The notes: generated by a model from the sequence alone, not told the origin. Counted from the first letter of the stretch, positions 8,352 to 18,114 are shown. The stretch: DNA of 64,000 nt from Tumidithrix helvetica (GCF_965232925.1 NZ_CBDDRA010000024.1:1-64000); one strand, 5' to 3'. A program made the numbers and translations.

Positions 8352-9554
8352 ATGAGCCGGCAAATTAAGCAAATCGCACCTCACGGCGGCACACTGGTCA
8401 ATCGCATCGTATCAGATCGGCAGCGGGAGGAATTTTTCAGCAAAGCAGATTTTTTACCTAGGGTGAGACTGTCTGAGCGATCGCTGTCAGATTTAGAACT
8501 CATTGCGATCGGTGGGTTTAGTCCCTTGACTGGGTTTATTGGCAAGGCAGACTATGAGTCTGTAGTCGTGAATATGCGTCTAGCCAATGGGCTACCTTGG
8601 TCAATTCCGATTACATTACCTGTAACTGAAGCCGAAGCTGAGCCCCTAAATATTGGTGCGACGATCAGACTAGATGACCCTAACGGTGAATTTATTGGCA
8701 TCCTCGAATTGAGCGAGAAGTACACCTACGACAAACTCAAAGAAGCTTTACATGTTTACCGTACCAATGAAGACCGCCACCCAGGCGTTAAGGTGGTCTA
8801 TCAGCAGGGAAATGTTTATTTAGCTGGGGATGTGTGGCTGTTATATCGTCGACCTCACGGTCTTTTTCCTACCTACCAAATTGACCCAGCCGAGTCAAGA
8901 GAATTATTTTTGCAAAAGGGCTGGCGCACCGTGGTAGGTTTTCAGACCCGCAATCCCATCCACCGCGCCCATGAGTACATCCAAAAATGCGCTTTAGAAA
9001 TTGTCGATGGTTTGTTTTTGCATCCTCTAGTCGGAGCCACCAAAAGCGATGATGTGCCTGCCGATGTGCGGATGCGATGCTACGAGATCATGCTCGAACA
9101 TTACTATCCTCAAGATCGGGTGATTTTGGCGATTAATCCAGCTGCAATGCGCTATGCAGGCCCCCGCGAGGCGATTTTTCATGCACTTTTACGTAAAAAC
9201 TATGGCTGCACCCATTTTATTGTGGGGCGCGATCATGCTGGGGTAGGCGATTACTACGGCACCTACGATGCCCAGTATATTTTTGAAGAATTTGAGGCAC
9301 ACGAACTTGGCATTATTCCTTTGATGTTTGAGCACGCCTTTTTCTGTCTGCGCACAAAGACCATGGCTACGACCAAAACCAGCCCCAGTTTGCCAGAGGA
9401 ACGCGTGCATCTCTCAGGTACAAAGGTTCGCGAAATGCTGCGACGTGGCGAAAGCCCACCCCCTGAGTTTTCTCGCCCCGAGGTTGCCGCAGAACTAGCC
9501 AAGATCATGCATGCCATGGCGATCGAAGAAGCAAAAACCGAGTTTCAAATTTAA
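8352..9554 (+). CDS. sat: Sulfate adenylyltransferase (ATP sulfurylase)
   Basis: 400 residues, the usual length for the single-domain bacterial enzyme. It activates sulfate with ATP to adenosine 5'-phosphosulfate, the first step of assimilation toward cysteine. The N-terminal PUA-like domain (about 1-160) is followed by the catalytic domain with QTRNPIHRAHE at 198-208 (the HxxH nucleotide-binding motif) and GRDHAG at 292-297. The N-terminus (residues 8-20) resembles that of other cyanobacterial Sat proteins. There is no fused APS kinase. A strong intrinsic terminator follows 35 bp after the stop, so it is probably a single-gene unit. Confidence 0.95.
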   Translation: MSRQIKQIAPHGGTLVNRIVSDRQREEFFSKADFLPRVRLSERSLSDLELIAIGGFSPLTGFIGKADYESVVVNMRLANGLPWSIPITLPVTEAEAEPLNIGATIRLDDPNGEFIGILELSEKYTYDKLKEALHVYRTNEDRHPGVKVVYQQGNVYLAGDVWLLYRRPHGLFPTYQIDPAESRELFLQKGWRTVVGFQTRNPIHRAHEYIQKCALEIVDGLFLHPLVGATKSDDVPADVRMRCYEIMLEHYYPQDRVILAINPAAMRYAGPREAIFHALLRKNYGCTHFIVGRDHAGVGDYYGTYDAQYIFEEFEAHELGIIPLMFEHAFFCLRTKTMATTKTSPSLPEERVHLSGTKVREMLRRGESPPPEFSRPEVAAELAKIMHAMAIEEAKTEFQI

Positions 9555-9588
9555 CCTGCGGTTCAATCAACCCAAATATCAAATTAAG

Positions 9589-9622
9589 AAAGGGTTAGAG
9601 GTTAGGCCTCAAGCCCTTTTTT
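9589..9622 (+). terminator. Intrinsic terminator after sat
   Basis: AAAGGG (9589-9594) pairs with CCCTTT (9614-9619), with an inner GAGG/CCTC stem. The run of T that ends the hairpin fits a rho-independent terminator. Confidence 0.75.
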
Positions 9623-9827
9623 GTGCTTTAGTGCAAGCAGTGGGTGAGATCGCAACTTTTGTGAATTCTTGATTGGGCACGATCCCATACCGTAGCTTTA
9701 GTGAATCGCGTCCTGCAAGGAAAGGGCAAAAGAGCTAAGATTTTTAAATGGTTAGAAGTTTAGGCGCGATCGCAGGGCAAGCCTTAGAGCGAGGGTCAGA
9801 TCAAACGTAAATGCTGAATATAGTCGA

Positions 9828-10487
9828 ATGTATAAGCAAGAATTTCAAGTTACTACAAACTATATCAACAACTTTTATGATGGCTCCATTCACGATTTAG
9901 TGTTTTTGGACTTGGAATGGTGTCGAGATTTTCGCAAAGAAGGGTTAGTGAATAACATGATCTTTGGCTATACCATCACGCGGATCTTAGAAGGTAGTAG
10001 CGAACAACATATAAAAATTCAGTTTATTGAATCGCGCCAACAAGAAAAACAAATCCTAGAAGATATTCTGGCTGATATTCAGTTTTTGCAGGGAAAATAT
10101 TTTGTGGGATATGGAATTTCAACCAGCGATATTAGTTGCCTCAGAAAGAGGATATTTGATATGCGATTGCCCTTACATGTCAGAGAAATTAAGATACTCG
10201 ATCTGCAAACAAAGAGTCGCAAAAAAGACCTAAATCAAGGACTCAATAGTTTATTTGAACATTTAGGTATTCAAATCAATAAAAAGATTAAAGGGGAATA
10301 TGTCTATCGCAATGGTATTAAGGTATTGCGCAAAGAGATCGGTCACGAGCAGGTCTTAAACAATATTTATGAGTATTGTTTAGAAGACGCAACCAATTAC
10401 TTCAACATTGTCACAAACTGGCAAGATCGCTTTCCATTAGTCCATCAAGCCAGTCATGTCACCCTACCACTTCGGTATAGTAATTAA
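9828..10487 (+). CDS. DEDDy-type 3'-5' exonuclease-like protein (RNase H fold)
   Basis: 219 residues. Four acidic positions of the DEDD exonuclease superfamily can be placed in order: LVFLDLEW (Asp28 and Glu30), VGYGISTSDISCL (Asp101) and YEYCLEDATNYF (Tyr183-x3-Asp187, the DEDDy variant). The spacing resembles the YprB/RNase_H_2-like branch. The predicted activity is metal-dependent 3'-5' exonuclease on DNA or RNA, in the cytoplasm; the substrate is unknown. The protein is only the nuclease domain, with no helicase or polymerase attached. It is transcribed ahead of a TPR protein but separated by about 180 bp, so an operon is uncertain. Whether all active-site residues are real needs alignment. 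Confidence 0.6.
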   Translation: MYKQEFQVTTNYINNFYDGSIHDLVFLDLEWCRDFRKEGLVNNMIFGYTITRILEGSSEQHIKIQFIESRQQEKQILEDILADIQFLQGKYFVGYGISTSDISCLRKRIFDMRLPLHVREIKILDLQTKSRKKDLNQGLNSLFEHLGIQINKKIKGEYVYRNGIKVLRKEIGHEQVLNNIYEYCLEDATNYFNIVTNWQDRFPLVHQASHVTLPLRYSN

Positions 10488-10665
10488 ACATAATAGATAA
10501 AAATACGCGATCGCAGCAGTCAAAACTTTCATGACAACTTCCCAGAAAATATTCTCAAAACCTGAATAGTTGTTCGATCGGACATACCATCAACTGCGCT
10601 CCTTGAAAAATCAAAACTTCCACCCTTTGATTCCATTCCCACTAGTTCCACTGATACAACGAACC

Positions 10666-12561
10666 ATGTCAGATTCTTTAAGTGATTCGCCAAACCCAAC
10701 AACGCACGATCGCTACATTGCCTTTATCCAGCAAACCATTACCGATATTAATACGGGCAAACTGCTGTCCAAGGAACATGTCTATCGCATTCTCAGCGAT
10801 CGCCTAGAATCTGGAACGGGTGAAATCTTTGAGCGTGCGCTTGAAGAACAAACGAATGTGCTTCAGGCGCAGCTTGCTGCCCAAACCGACGAAGTCAAGC
10901 AAGCCAAGGTCAATCATAAAATCCGCGCTCTCAAAATTCTCAAAGATGCTTGGTCGCAGTGGCAAAAAAACTATCAAGTCCAAGATACCTGTGCTAGAGG
11001 TTTACAGACAATTCTCAAAGTAGAACCTCAAGAACGCCTATCTACGTTAATTCAAGTTCTCGACCCCAATCGTACGCCAGCCTTTGAACGCCAACATCTT
11101 CAACTGCTGGCGCAATTGTTGCAAAAATCAGCCGAAACCTTGCCAGAACAGTCTGAAGCCTTTGAACTGCGACAGTTTGCCCAAGGTCTAACCCGTGGCT
11201 TGGCTGACTTCGATCGCTTGGAAGGTTCCCTCGTTACGTGGCTGTATGGCGCACCCGCACAGGTTGGGTTTGAACCGACTAAAGTTGTTGGGCCTTGGCA
11301 AACTTGGTCGCAACAGGTTACGAGCCCTTTACCCAGAGAACTATTTGCGGGGCAGGCAAACAATCAATCAGCGGCAGCGATCGCCCAAGCACAACCGAGT
11401 ATCGATGTCAGTGCTTGGGTTGAACTTTTAATCCTCCTGCAATACTTACAAAATGGTTTGGTGCGATGGTTCGATCGACAGCCCTATAATGCTCAGATCG
11501 GTCTACATATGGCGGGTGTAACCTTCGTTGCTTTTGCCATGATCTGGGGCGAACTCAATCAAGGCTTCCAACAGGCACAGCAGCTATCTGCCCGCGATCG
11601 CCAAACCCTCTCCAAAATTTGTTTCCGAATTAGCCTACAGATTTTGCGAACCTTTGCCCAGCGCGAAAATTTTCCACTCTATGGGGGCGTGTTTGCTTCC
11701 TTTTCGGGTGAGAGCTTCCGAGAAACGATCAACTACCTCGATCGCCCTCTCAAAGAATCTGAGAACACGCAGGAAAAAGCAAGAATTCTCACTGTTTTAG
11801 GCTATTCGCAAGCTTGGATGGGCGATCGCGAACGAGCGATTTCGCTCCATCAAGAAGCAGTCAACCTTGCCCGTGAAGTCGGCGATCTTCGCTGCGAAAT
11901 CGCTAACCTCAATCATCTCAGCCGAATTTGTCTGTATCAAAAAGATTTCAGTATGAGCGAATCTCACGCACAAAGAGCCACGATCTTAGCGAGACAAACA
12001 GGCGATCGCCAAGGCGAAGCGAATGCTCTTGCCAACTTGGGCTATAGCGAAGTCACGCTCGCGCGGCAACAGGAATCCGTAACACCAGAAGACCTAGAAA
12101 CCGCGATCGGTCATTTGGAACGGGGACAAAAACTATCCGAGAAGCTCAACGATCGGCAAAATCAGGCACTTTGTTGGGTTGGACTCGGCACTGCCTATGT
12201 TGCACTCCAGCAGCCAAGCCAAGCGCAGTTGGCTCTGGAGCAAGGATTGGCTTTAACCCTTCAGATCGGCGATCGTGATTTACAGGCCCTCAGTCATGCC
12301 AATCTCGGCGAGGCACTCTATCAGCTCCATCAACTGGAGGACGCAGTTTATCACGCCTGTTTGGGAATGTATCTTTTAGAGCAGCGGCATAGTAAGGCAT
12401 GGCAGCAATCTGCGGCTTTGATCGCGATCTTGCAAGGCAAACTAGGTGCGGAGAATTTCTTTAGTCTATTACAACAGTTGCGATCGCCATTGATTTCCCA
12501 AATCGGTGTGGATGGATTTGACCACCTGCCAAATTTGATTGACCTCTATCGTCAAGGTTAG
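10666..12561 (+). CDS. Tetratricopeptide repeat protein
   Basis: 631 residues from ATG 10666 (frame continues upstream to a TTG at 10570, but the 32 residues gained look like untranslated leader). Residues about 1-360 are helical with coiled-coil character and no recognised domain; they include a hydrophobic stretch LHMAGVTFVAFAMIWGELN. The C-terminal third holds several TPR units with the usual 34-residue period: ARILTVLGYSQAWMGDRERA, the CEIANLNHL unit, GEANALANLGYSE, QNQALCWVGLGTAYVALQQP and LQALSHANLGEALYQLHQLE. TPR domains bind partner proteins; nothing points to a particular one. No signal peptide. The gene is very rich in HIP1 octamers. Confidence 0.8.
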   Translation: MSDSLSDSPNPTTHDRYIAFIQQTITDINTGKLLSKEHVYRILSDRLESGTGEIFERALEEQTNVLQAQLAAQTDEVKQAKVNHKIRALKILKDAWSQWQKNYQVQDTCARGLQTILKVEPQERLSTLIQVLDPNRTPAFERQHLQLLAQLLQKSAETLPEQSEAFELRQFAQGLTRGLADFDRLEGSLVTWLYGAPAQVGFEPTKVVGPWQTWSQQVTSPLPRELFAGQANNQSAAAIAQAQPSIDVSAWVELLILLQYLQNGLVRWFDRQPYNAQIGLHMAGVTFVAFAMIWGELNQGFQQAQQLSARDRQTLSKICFRISLQILRTFAQRENFPLYGGVFASFSGESFRETINYLDRPLKESENTQEKARILTVLGYSQAWMGDRERAISLHQEAVNLAREVGDLRCEIANLNHLSRICLYQKDFSMSESHAQRATILARQTGDRQGEANALANLGYSEVTLARQQESVTPEDLETAIGHLERGQKLSEKLNDRQNQALCWVGLGTAYVALQQPSQAQLALEQGLALTLQIGDRDLQALSHANLGEALYQLHQLEDAVYHACLGMYLLEQRHSKAWQQSAALIAILQGKLGAENFFSLLQQLRSPLISQIGVDGFDHLPNLIDLYRQG

Positions 12562-12797
12562 TTCGCTATCTGTGTTTAGGTGTACGCCATCCCATTGTGT
12601 TATTGCATAGAAACTACAAATTGCTATGGATGCGATCGGTTGCGAAATCACGAGTTTACCTTCAAGATGAGTGGAGAGGCGGGGTACCTATAATGGATTT
12701 TACCGTATAGCCGTCGAGCATCTTGCTCTCTGCGTCAAGGCGATCGCCCCACATAACTTAAATAAACTATTCACTGAATACCTGTTGGCTAATAACT

Positions 12798-13619
12798 ATG
12801 TCTGAAAACCTACCTATTCCCGTTATTGTTGCTGGTGCGACTGGCAAAATGGGACGAGAAACGATCAAAGCGATCGCCAATGCCCCAGATATGACCTTGA
12901 TCGGTGCGATCGATCGCACCCACATTGGTGAAGATATTGGCGAAGTGGTGGGGATCGGTGCTTTAGAAATTCCTGTGACCAATGACTTAGAGGTAATGCT
13001 TGCCCAAGGCGCGCAAGAGAAGCAACTGAGCGTGGTCGTAGATTTTACACATCCTGACGGGATTTACGATCGCACGCGATCGGCGATCGCTTATGGGGTG
13101 CGTCCTGTAATCGGCACGACGGGCTTAACCGAGGCACAAATTCACGACCTCACGATCTTTGCCGATAAAGCTAGCATGGGCTGTTTGATCGTGCCCAACT
13201 TTTCGATTGGCATGATTTTGTTGCAACAAGCGGCGATCGCAGCGAGTCAATATTTCCAGCATGTGGAAATTCTCGAACTGCACCACAATCAAAAGGCAGA
13301 TGCCCCTAGCGGTACGGCGGTTAAAACTGCCCAAATGCTCTCAGAATTGGGTAAGACCTTTAACCCCCCTAGCGTCGTCGAAAAAGAGAATTTTGCTGGG
13401 GCAAGAGGCGCTGTGGTGGGCGAGAATATTCGCCTGCATAGTGTGAGATTACCGGGGTTGTTGGCGCACCAAGAAGTGATTTTTGGCGCACCTGGGGAAA
13501 TTTATAGCTTGCGTCATGACACCAGCGATCGCGCCTGTTATATGCCCGGGGTACTCTTAGCAATAAGGCGGGTGCTGCAACTAAAGTCGTTGGTTTATGG
13601 TCTAGAAAAATTGTTGTAG
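12798..13619 (+). CDS. dapB: 4-hydroxy-tetrahydrodipicolinate reductase
   Basis: 273 residues, full length. DapB reduces 4-hydroxy-tetrahydrodipicolinate with NAD(P)H in the diaminopimelate branch that feeds lysine and the peptidoglycan cross-link. The Rossmann motif VAGATGKMG is at 11-19. The dihydrodipicolinate-binding signature ELHHNQKADAPSGTA is at about 158-172, with the catalytic His and Lys. The substrate loop GTTGLTEAQ also matches. The next plus-strand gene starts 142 bp downstream. The first ATG is used; no other start is plausible. Confidence 0.95.
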   Translation: MSENLPIPVIVAGATGKMGRETIKAIANAPDMTLIGAIDRTHIGEDIGEVVGIGALEIPVTNDLEVMLAQGAQEKQLSVVVDFTHPDGIYDRTRSAIAYGVRPVIGTTGLTEAQIHDLTIFADKASMGCLIVPNFSIGMILLQQAAIAASQYFQHVEILELHHNQKADAPSGTAVKTAQMLSELGKTFNPPSVVEKENFAGARGAVVGENIRLHSVRLPGLLAHQEVIFGAPGEIYSLRHDTSDRACYMPGVLLAIRRVLQLKSLVYGLEKLL

Positions 13620-13761
13620 GTTCGGTTCGGCTTTGCTCCCCAAATGAGTATGGAATAGTGAGCAGAGCTGCACCATGAAAATTGACCCACACTTGACGCT
13701 TCCAGTCAGTAGGATAATACTGAGGGTTATGATGAGATCTATGTAATCTAGCGTTTTAGGT

Positions 13762-13986
13762 ATGACTGACCAAGCTACCCATAAAATCTATGGAATCGGA
13801 GCGCACAGACTTGCAAGTTTGCTGCGATCGCTGCCTTACTTAGTATTTGGTTTTGCTACGTTTACGATGATTTCTCGCATCGAGTTAAACCCAATTCTCA
13901 GTGCTTACTTAATCTTGCTGGAGGTGCAGACTGGCATTGCCTTGATTTTCTTTATTCAAAAGAAGCTGTCAAAGCGTGTCAACTAG
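13762..13986 (+). CDS. Small membrane protein, hypothetical
   Basis: 74 residues with two predicted transmembrane helices (LPYLVFGFATFTMISRI at about 24-40, and AYLILLEVQTGIALIFFI at about 48-65) and a basic tail KKLSKRVN. I do not recognise a family. It is followed 54 bp later by the TM2 protein and then by a membrane-anchored HhH protein, all on the plus strand, so the three may form one transcript. Confidence 0.5.
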   Translation: MTDQATHKIYGIGAHRLASLLRSLPYLVFGFATFTMISRIELNPILSAYLILLEVQTGIALIFFIQKKLSKRVN

Positions 13987-14040
13987 TAAAATTCCTAGAA
14001 GCTCAAAATTACACTCATATTTTTAGGATCGCTACACTTT

Positions 14041-14403
14041 ATGAAATCGAAAACCGCCGCCATTTTGCTTTGCTGGTTTTTGGGTGGAATAGGCGTACAT
14101 AAGTTTTACTTAGGGCAAACAGGTGCAGGTGTACTCTATCTTCTCTTTTGCTGGACATTTATTCCAGCCATCATTGCCTTTTTTGAATTCTTTATGCTGA
14201 TCTTTATGTCAGATGCGGAATTTAACCAAAGATTCAATGGAGCCCCAGCAACCAATGCCATGAATTCGTTTTACTCTGGCGGTGCCGTTTCGGCAGCCGA
14301 TGCGACCAAGGCGCTATCCGATCTCAAAGGGCTGTATGATTCTGGGGTGATTACGGCTGAGGAGTATGAAGAGAAGCGTCAGAAATTACTTAAGCATCTA
14401 TAA
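14041..14403 (+). CDS. TM2 domain protein with C-terminal SHOCT motif
   Basis: 120 residues. The N-terminal half is a TM2 domain: KSKTAAILLCWFLGGIGVHK then FYLGQ, two hydrophobic helices, with the family motif GxHKFYLG. The last about 35 residues (DLKGLYDSGVITAEEYEEKR) match the SHOCT short C-terminal motif, a mini helical pair often found at the end of membrane-linked bacterial proteins. TM2 proteins are widespread and poorly understood. Located in the cytoplasmic membrane, with SHOCT probably inside. It ends 28 bp before the next plus-strand gene. Confidence 0.8.
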   Translation: MKSKTAAILLCWFLGGIGVHKFYLGQTGAGVLYLLFCWTFIPAIIAFFEFFMLIFMSDAEFNQRFNGAPATNAMNSFYSGGAVSAADATKALSDLKGLYDSGVITAEEYEEKRQKLLKHL

Positions 14404-14431
14404 AGGCTTCGCAGTTCTATCTTAAACATTA

Positions 14432-15154
14432 GTGCCCATGTCAAAGTCTCCTTGGTTTCAGCAAACACCTAACTGGGTTTGGTATTCGTTCATCCCTTAC
14501 TTTGGTGGATTATCGCTTGCCTATGCGGGTTCTAAAGCCAATGCGCCTACTTGGATCGGGGCGGGTGTAGGTTTAACTGTCATTTCATTCAGTATCGTGT
14601 CATTACCCACTGCAATTTTTACGCCCATATTTTTCGCGATTTGGGGCTGTCAAGTGGGGCTGGCTTTTTACTTAAAGCGATCGTTTCTGATCAAAACCTA
14701 TCCTCAAGACTTGGCACTTCCAGCAGATCTGAGTTTGGCAAAAAGCCTTGCGGGTAGTCGTTCTAAAATCGACATCAATGCTTGCTCTAAAAATGACTTG
14801 GTGAATGGATTGGGCTTACCGATTGTCTATGCCAACGATATCGAGTCTTTACAGAATGAGGGCTATATTTTTACTAGTGCCGAAGAACTTATAGAAGTGG
14901 TGGGAATTCCACCCGCAACGATTCAACGCATTGAGCCATTAATTACGTTTAGCTATAACTACAGGCACGAAGCAGCGTTCTCATGGAAGCGCCTCAATGT
15001 ACTCTCCGCCAGCGAATTGGTGGAAGTGGGGCTGACACCAGATGTTGCCGAAGCGATCGCTGCCGAAAGACAGCGACGGGGAGAATTTCGATCGCTCATG
15101 GATGTCAAAAAACGAACGGGTTTACCCTTGAGTTCCTATCGCCAACTTATGTAG
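14432..15154 (+). CDS. Membrane-anchored helix-hairpin-helix protein (ComEA-like repeats)
   Basis: 240 residues. Residues about 1-80 carry two or three hydrophobic stretches (NWVWYSFIPYFGGLSLAYAG, then AGVGLTVISFSIVSLP and FTPIFFAIWGCQVGLAFYL). The rest contains ComEA/HhH-type units: KIDINACSKNDLVNGLGLP, TSAEELIEVVGIPPATIQRI, LNVLSASELVEVGLTPDVAE and RGEFRSLMDVKKRTGLP. HhH motifs bind DNA backbone without sequence preference; in ComEA they capture DNA for uptake. Here the repeats follow membrane helices, so a role near the membrane in DNA or protein binding is plausible but unproven. The neighbours are small membrane proteins, not competence genes. Confidence 0.7.
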   Translation: MPMSKSPWFQQTPNWVWYSFIPYFGGLSLAYAGSKANAPTWIGAGVGLTVISFSIVSLPTAIFTPIFFAIWGCQVGLAFYLKRSFLIKTYPQDLALPADLSLAKSLAGSRSKIDINACSKNDLVNGLGLPIVYANDIESLQNEGYIFTSAEELIEVVGIPPATIQRIEPLITFSYNYRHEAAFSWKRLNVLSASELVEVGLTPDVAEAIAAERQRRGEFRSLMDVKKRTGLPLSSYRQLM

Positions 15155-15228
15155 ATTTTGTTTGAATAGATTTTGCGTGAATTTCTCGATCGCATGTTAG
15201 AACCTTTATTCAATTCCTATCACCCTCT

Positions 15229-16998
15229 ATGAACGATCGCCCCATTCTGTCTGTCAATCAGTTACAAGTGGACTTTAAGAGCGATCGGGATATCGTTCCT
15301 GCGGTCAGAAGTGTCAGTTTTGAGTTGATGCAAGGACAGACCCTAGGGATTGTCGGCGAGTCAGGTTCGGGTAAGTCGGTTACAGCCCTAGCGATTATGG
15401 GGTTGCTAGCCCAAACGGGGAAGATTACCCAAGGTGAGATTCTATTTGATACGGGTACGGAACAGGTCAACCTCGCTAATATGCCCTCAGAAAGAATGCG
15501 GCAGTACAGAGGCGATCGCATTTCCATGATTTTTCAGGAGCCCATGACTTCTTTAAATCCTCTGTTTACCTGTGGCTATCAGATTATCGAGGTGCTGCAA
15601 TTACATCAGCATCTTAGCAAGCAAGCCGCTACAGGCAGAGCGATTCAGCTATTTACCGAAGTCAAACTTCCCAATCCCGAACAGATGATCAAACGCTATC
15701 CCCACGAGCTATCGGGCGGACAGTTGCAAAGGGTGATGATTGCGATCGCGATTTGCTGCAATCCGATGATTCTGATTGCCGATGAGCCGACTACTGCCTT
15801 AGATGTCACCGTGCAAGCCAAAATTTTAGACTTGTTGCGCCAACTTCAACAAGAACGGCAGATGTCCATCGTGTTTATCAGTCACGATCTGGGCGTGATC
15901 GCGCAAATTGCCGATCGCGTCGCCGTCATGTACAAAGGACAAGTCGTAGAGTTTGGACAAACCCAAGCCATTTTTAGGGAACCTCAACATTCCTACACCA
16001 AAGGATTGGTTGCCTGCCGACCCCAACCAGCGCTGCAACTCAAGTATCTGCCCACGGTCAGCGACTATATGGAAGAGGTGAACGGCGAAATTATTGCCCT
16101 AGAGCCCAATTCCCCTCGCATTAAGGAAGTGGTGACCCTCGCCGATAGTGAGAATCGTTTGAAAGCCTTGGAATCTCAACCCGCTTTACTCAAGGTCAGA
16201 GATTTGCGCGTTGACTTTCCCATTCGCGGCGTTTGGGGTGAAACGCGACGCTATTTTGTCGCAGTCAACAACATTAGCTTTGATGTTTATCCCGGCGAAA
16301 CCCTAGGACTCGTAGGTGAGTCAGGTTGCGGTAAAACCACTACAGGTCGGTCAATTTTGCGCCTGATCAAGCCCACGGGCGGCGATGTCTGGTTTGAAGG
16401 CAAAAATGTCACCACTATGGGAGCAGAAGAACTGCAAAGACTGCGTTGCGAAATGCAGATTGTGTTTCAAGATCCCTATGGTTCGCTCAACCCGCGCATG
16501 AGCGTAGGCGATGCGATCGCGGAACCTCTAGAAATTCACGCCCATCAAGAACAGTTTAAAAGTTATCAGTCGGCGCTCAACCGTAAAAACCGCGTTGCCT
16601 ATCTTTTGGAACGGGTAGGACTCGATCGCAGTGCCATGCGTCGCTATCCCCATGAATTTTCGGGCGGGCAACGGCAGCGGATCTGTATCGCCAGAGCCTT
16701 GGCACTCAATCCTAAGCTGATTATTGCCGATGAGTCGGTATCGGCGCTCGATGTATCGGTACAGGCACAGGTGTTAAATCTCTTAAAAGAGTTACAGGCA
16801 GAATTTGGATTGACCTATATCTTTATTTCCCATGATTTGAGCGTGGTGAAGTTTATGAGCGATCGCATTGTCGTGATGAACAAGGGCAAAATCGAAGAAA
16901 TGGGTGCTGCCGATGCGATCTATAACCATCCCCAACAGCCCTATACCCAAACCCTAATCGATGCTATTCCCACGCTCGATCTCGCCACGACGGAATAA
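15229..16998 (+). CDS. Fused dipeptide/oligopeptide ABC transporter ATPase (DppD-DppF type)
   Basis: 589 residues with two complete ATP-binding cassettes in one chain, as in YejF or GsiA. The first has Walker A GESGSGKS at 43-50, LSGGQLQR and Walker B LIADEPTTALD. The second has GESGCGKTT at about 362-370, FSGGQRQR at about 477 and IIADESVSALDVSVQAQ. Each cassette ends with the oligopeptide-type tail (HPQQPYTQTLIDAIP). It would power import of peptides or similar ligands from the cytoplasmic face. The permeases and binding protein are not in this window, so it is an orphan ATPase here. Cyanobacteria often scatter the parts of this transporter. Confidence 0.92.
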   Translation: MNDRPILSVNQLQVDFKSDRDIVPAVRSVSFELMQGQTLGIVGESGSGKSVTALAIMGLLAQTGKITQGEILFDTGTEQVNLANMPSERMRQYRGDRISMIFQEPMTSLNPLFTCGYQIIEVLQLHQHLSKQAATGRAIQLFTEVKLPNPEQMIKRYPHELSGGQLQRVMIAIAICCNPMILIADEPTTALDVTVQAKILDLLRQLQQERQMSIVFISHDLGVIAQIADRVAVMYKGQVVEFGQTQAIFREPQHSYTKGLVACRPQPALQLKYLPTVSDYMEEVNGEIIALEPNSPRIKEVVTLADSENRLKALESQPALLKVRDLRVDFPIRGVWGETRRYFVAVNNISFDVYPGETLGLVGESGCGKTTTGRSILRLIKPTGGDVWFEGKNVTTMGAEELQRLRCEMQIVFQDPYGSLNPRMSVGDAIAEPLEIHAHQEQFKSYQSALNRKNRVAYLLERVGLDRSAMRRYPHEFSGGQRQRICIARALALNPKLIIADESVSALDVSVQAQVLNLLKELQAEFGLTYIFISHDLSVVKFMSDRIVVMNKGKIEEMGAADAIYNHPQQPYTQTLIDAIPTLDLATTE

Positions 16999-17073
16999 AC
17001 CGCTGGCGAATCAAGTAGGGTAAAGCATTCAAGTATCAATTATTATGCACTCAATGGAGTCTAAATCGTTTTC

Positions 17074-18114
17074 ATGAAATATAACCAACTCGGCGAAAGT
17101 GACTTAAAGGTGTCAGAGATTTGTCTTGGCACGATGACCTACGGACAGCAAAACACGATCAATGATGCCTATCAGCAACTAGACTACGCGATCGCGCAGG
17201 GGATTAACTTCATCGACACCGCTGAGATGTATCCCGTGCCCCCTCGCCAAGAAACGCAGGGCTCAACCGAGTCCTATATTGGGGAATGGTTGGCGCATCA
17301 ACAACGCGATCGCCTCATTCTTGCCACCAAAATGATTGGAGCAGGACGTGCTTACAAATGGATGCGAGATGATTCTCAATCTGCGCTCAGTCGCCAAAAT
17401 ATCCTGCAAGCCGTGGATGATAGTCTCAAACGCTTGCAAACAGACTATATCGACCTCTATCAGATTCACTGGCCCGATCGCTATGTGCCCATGTTCGGTC
17501 AAACCATATTCGATCCGACGCAGGAACGGGAATCGGTTCCCATTGCCGAACAACTAGCCACGTTTGCCGAAGTGATGCAAGCAGGGAAGATTCGCTATTT
17601 GGGCGTGAGTAATGAAACTCCCTGGGGTGTATGTCAATTTAGTCAAGCGGCAGCTCAGTTGAAGCTGCCCAAGATTGTCTCAATTCAGAATGCTTACAAC
17701 CTGCTCAATCGCGTCTTTGACTCAGCTCTAGCGGAAGTTTGCTATCGCGAAAAGGTGGGCTTATTAGCCTACAGTCCTCTAGGATTTGGAACGCTCTCAG
17801 GGAAGTATTTACAAGCTCCTCCCGCAGGCGCGAGGTTAACGGAATTCCCAAATTTTGGACAGCGCTATAACAAGATCAATGTTAAAGAAGCCGTGGGTGA
17901 ATATGCCGCGATCGCGAAGCAATATCAACTCTCCCCATCCACACTAGCTTTAGCCTTTGTCCGCAGCCGTTGGTTTGTTACTAGTTCCATTATCGGAGCT
18001 ACAACCCTAGAACAATTACAAGAGAATATAACCAGTGTGAATACCACCCTCACGCCAGAGATTTTGGCAAAAATTGATGAGATTCATCGTCGCTATCCCA
18101 GCCCTGCGCCTTAA
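17074..18114 (+). CDS. Aldo/keto reductase (Tas-like)
   Basis: 346 residues. The NADPH-dependent AKR barrel starts with MKYNQLGESDLKVSEICLGT, and the catalytic residues can be seen: Asp-x4-Tyr in DTAEMYP, Lys in LILATKM and His in YQIHWPDRY. The insertion VPMFGQTIFDPTQERESVP after the catalytic His and the substrate-side layout are typical of the Tas subgroup. Reduces aldehydes or ketones; the physiological substrate is unknown. Starts 75 bp after the ABC ATPase stop and may share its transcript. Confidence 0.9.
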   Translation: MKYNQLGESDLKVSEICLGTMTYGQQNTINDAYQQLDYAIAQGINFIDTAEMYPVPPRQETQGSTESYIGEWLAHQQRDRLILATKMIGAGRAYKWMRDDSQSALSRQNILQAVDDSLKRLQTDYIDLYQIHWPDRYVPMFGQTIFDPTQERESVPIAEQLATFAEVMQAGKIRYLGVSNETPWGVCQFSQAAAQLKLPKIVSIQNAYNLLNRVFDSALAEVCYREKVGLLAYSPLGFGTLSGKYLQAPPAGARLTEFPNFGQRYNKINVKEAVGEYAAIAKQYQLSPSTLALAFVRSRWFVTSSIIGATTLEQLQENITSVNTTLTPEILAKIDEIHRRYPSPAP

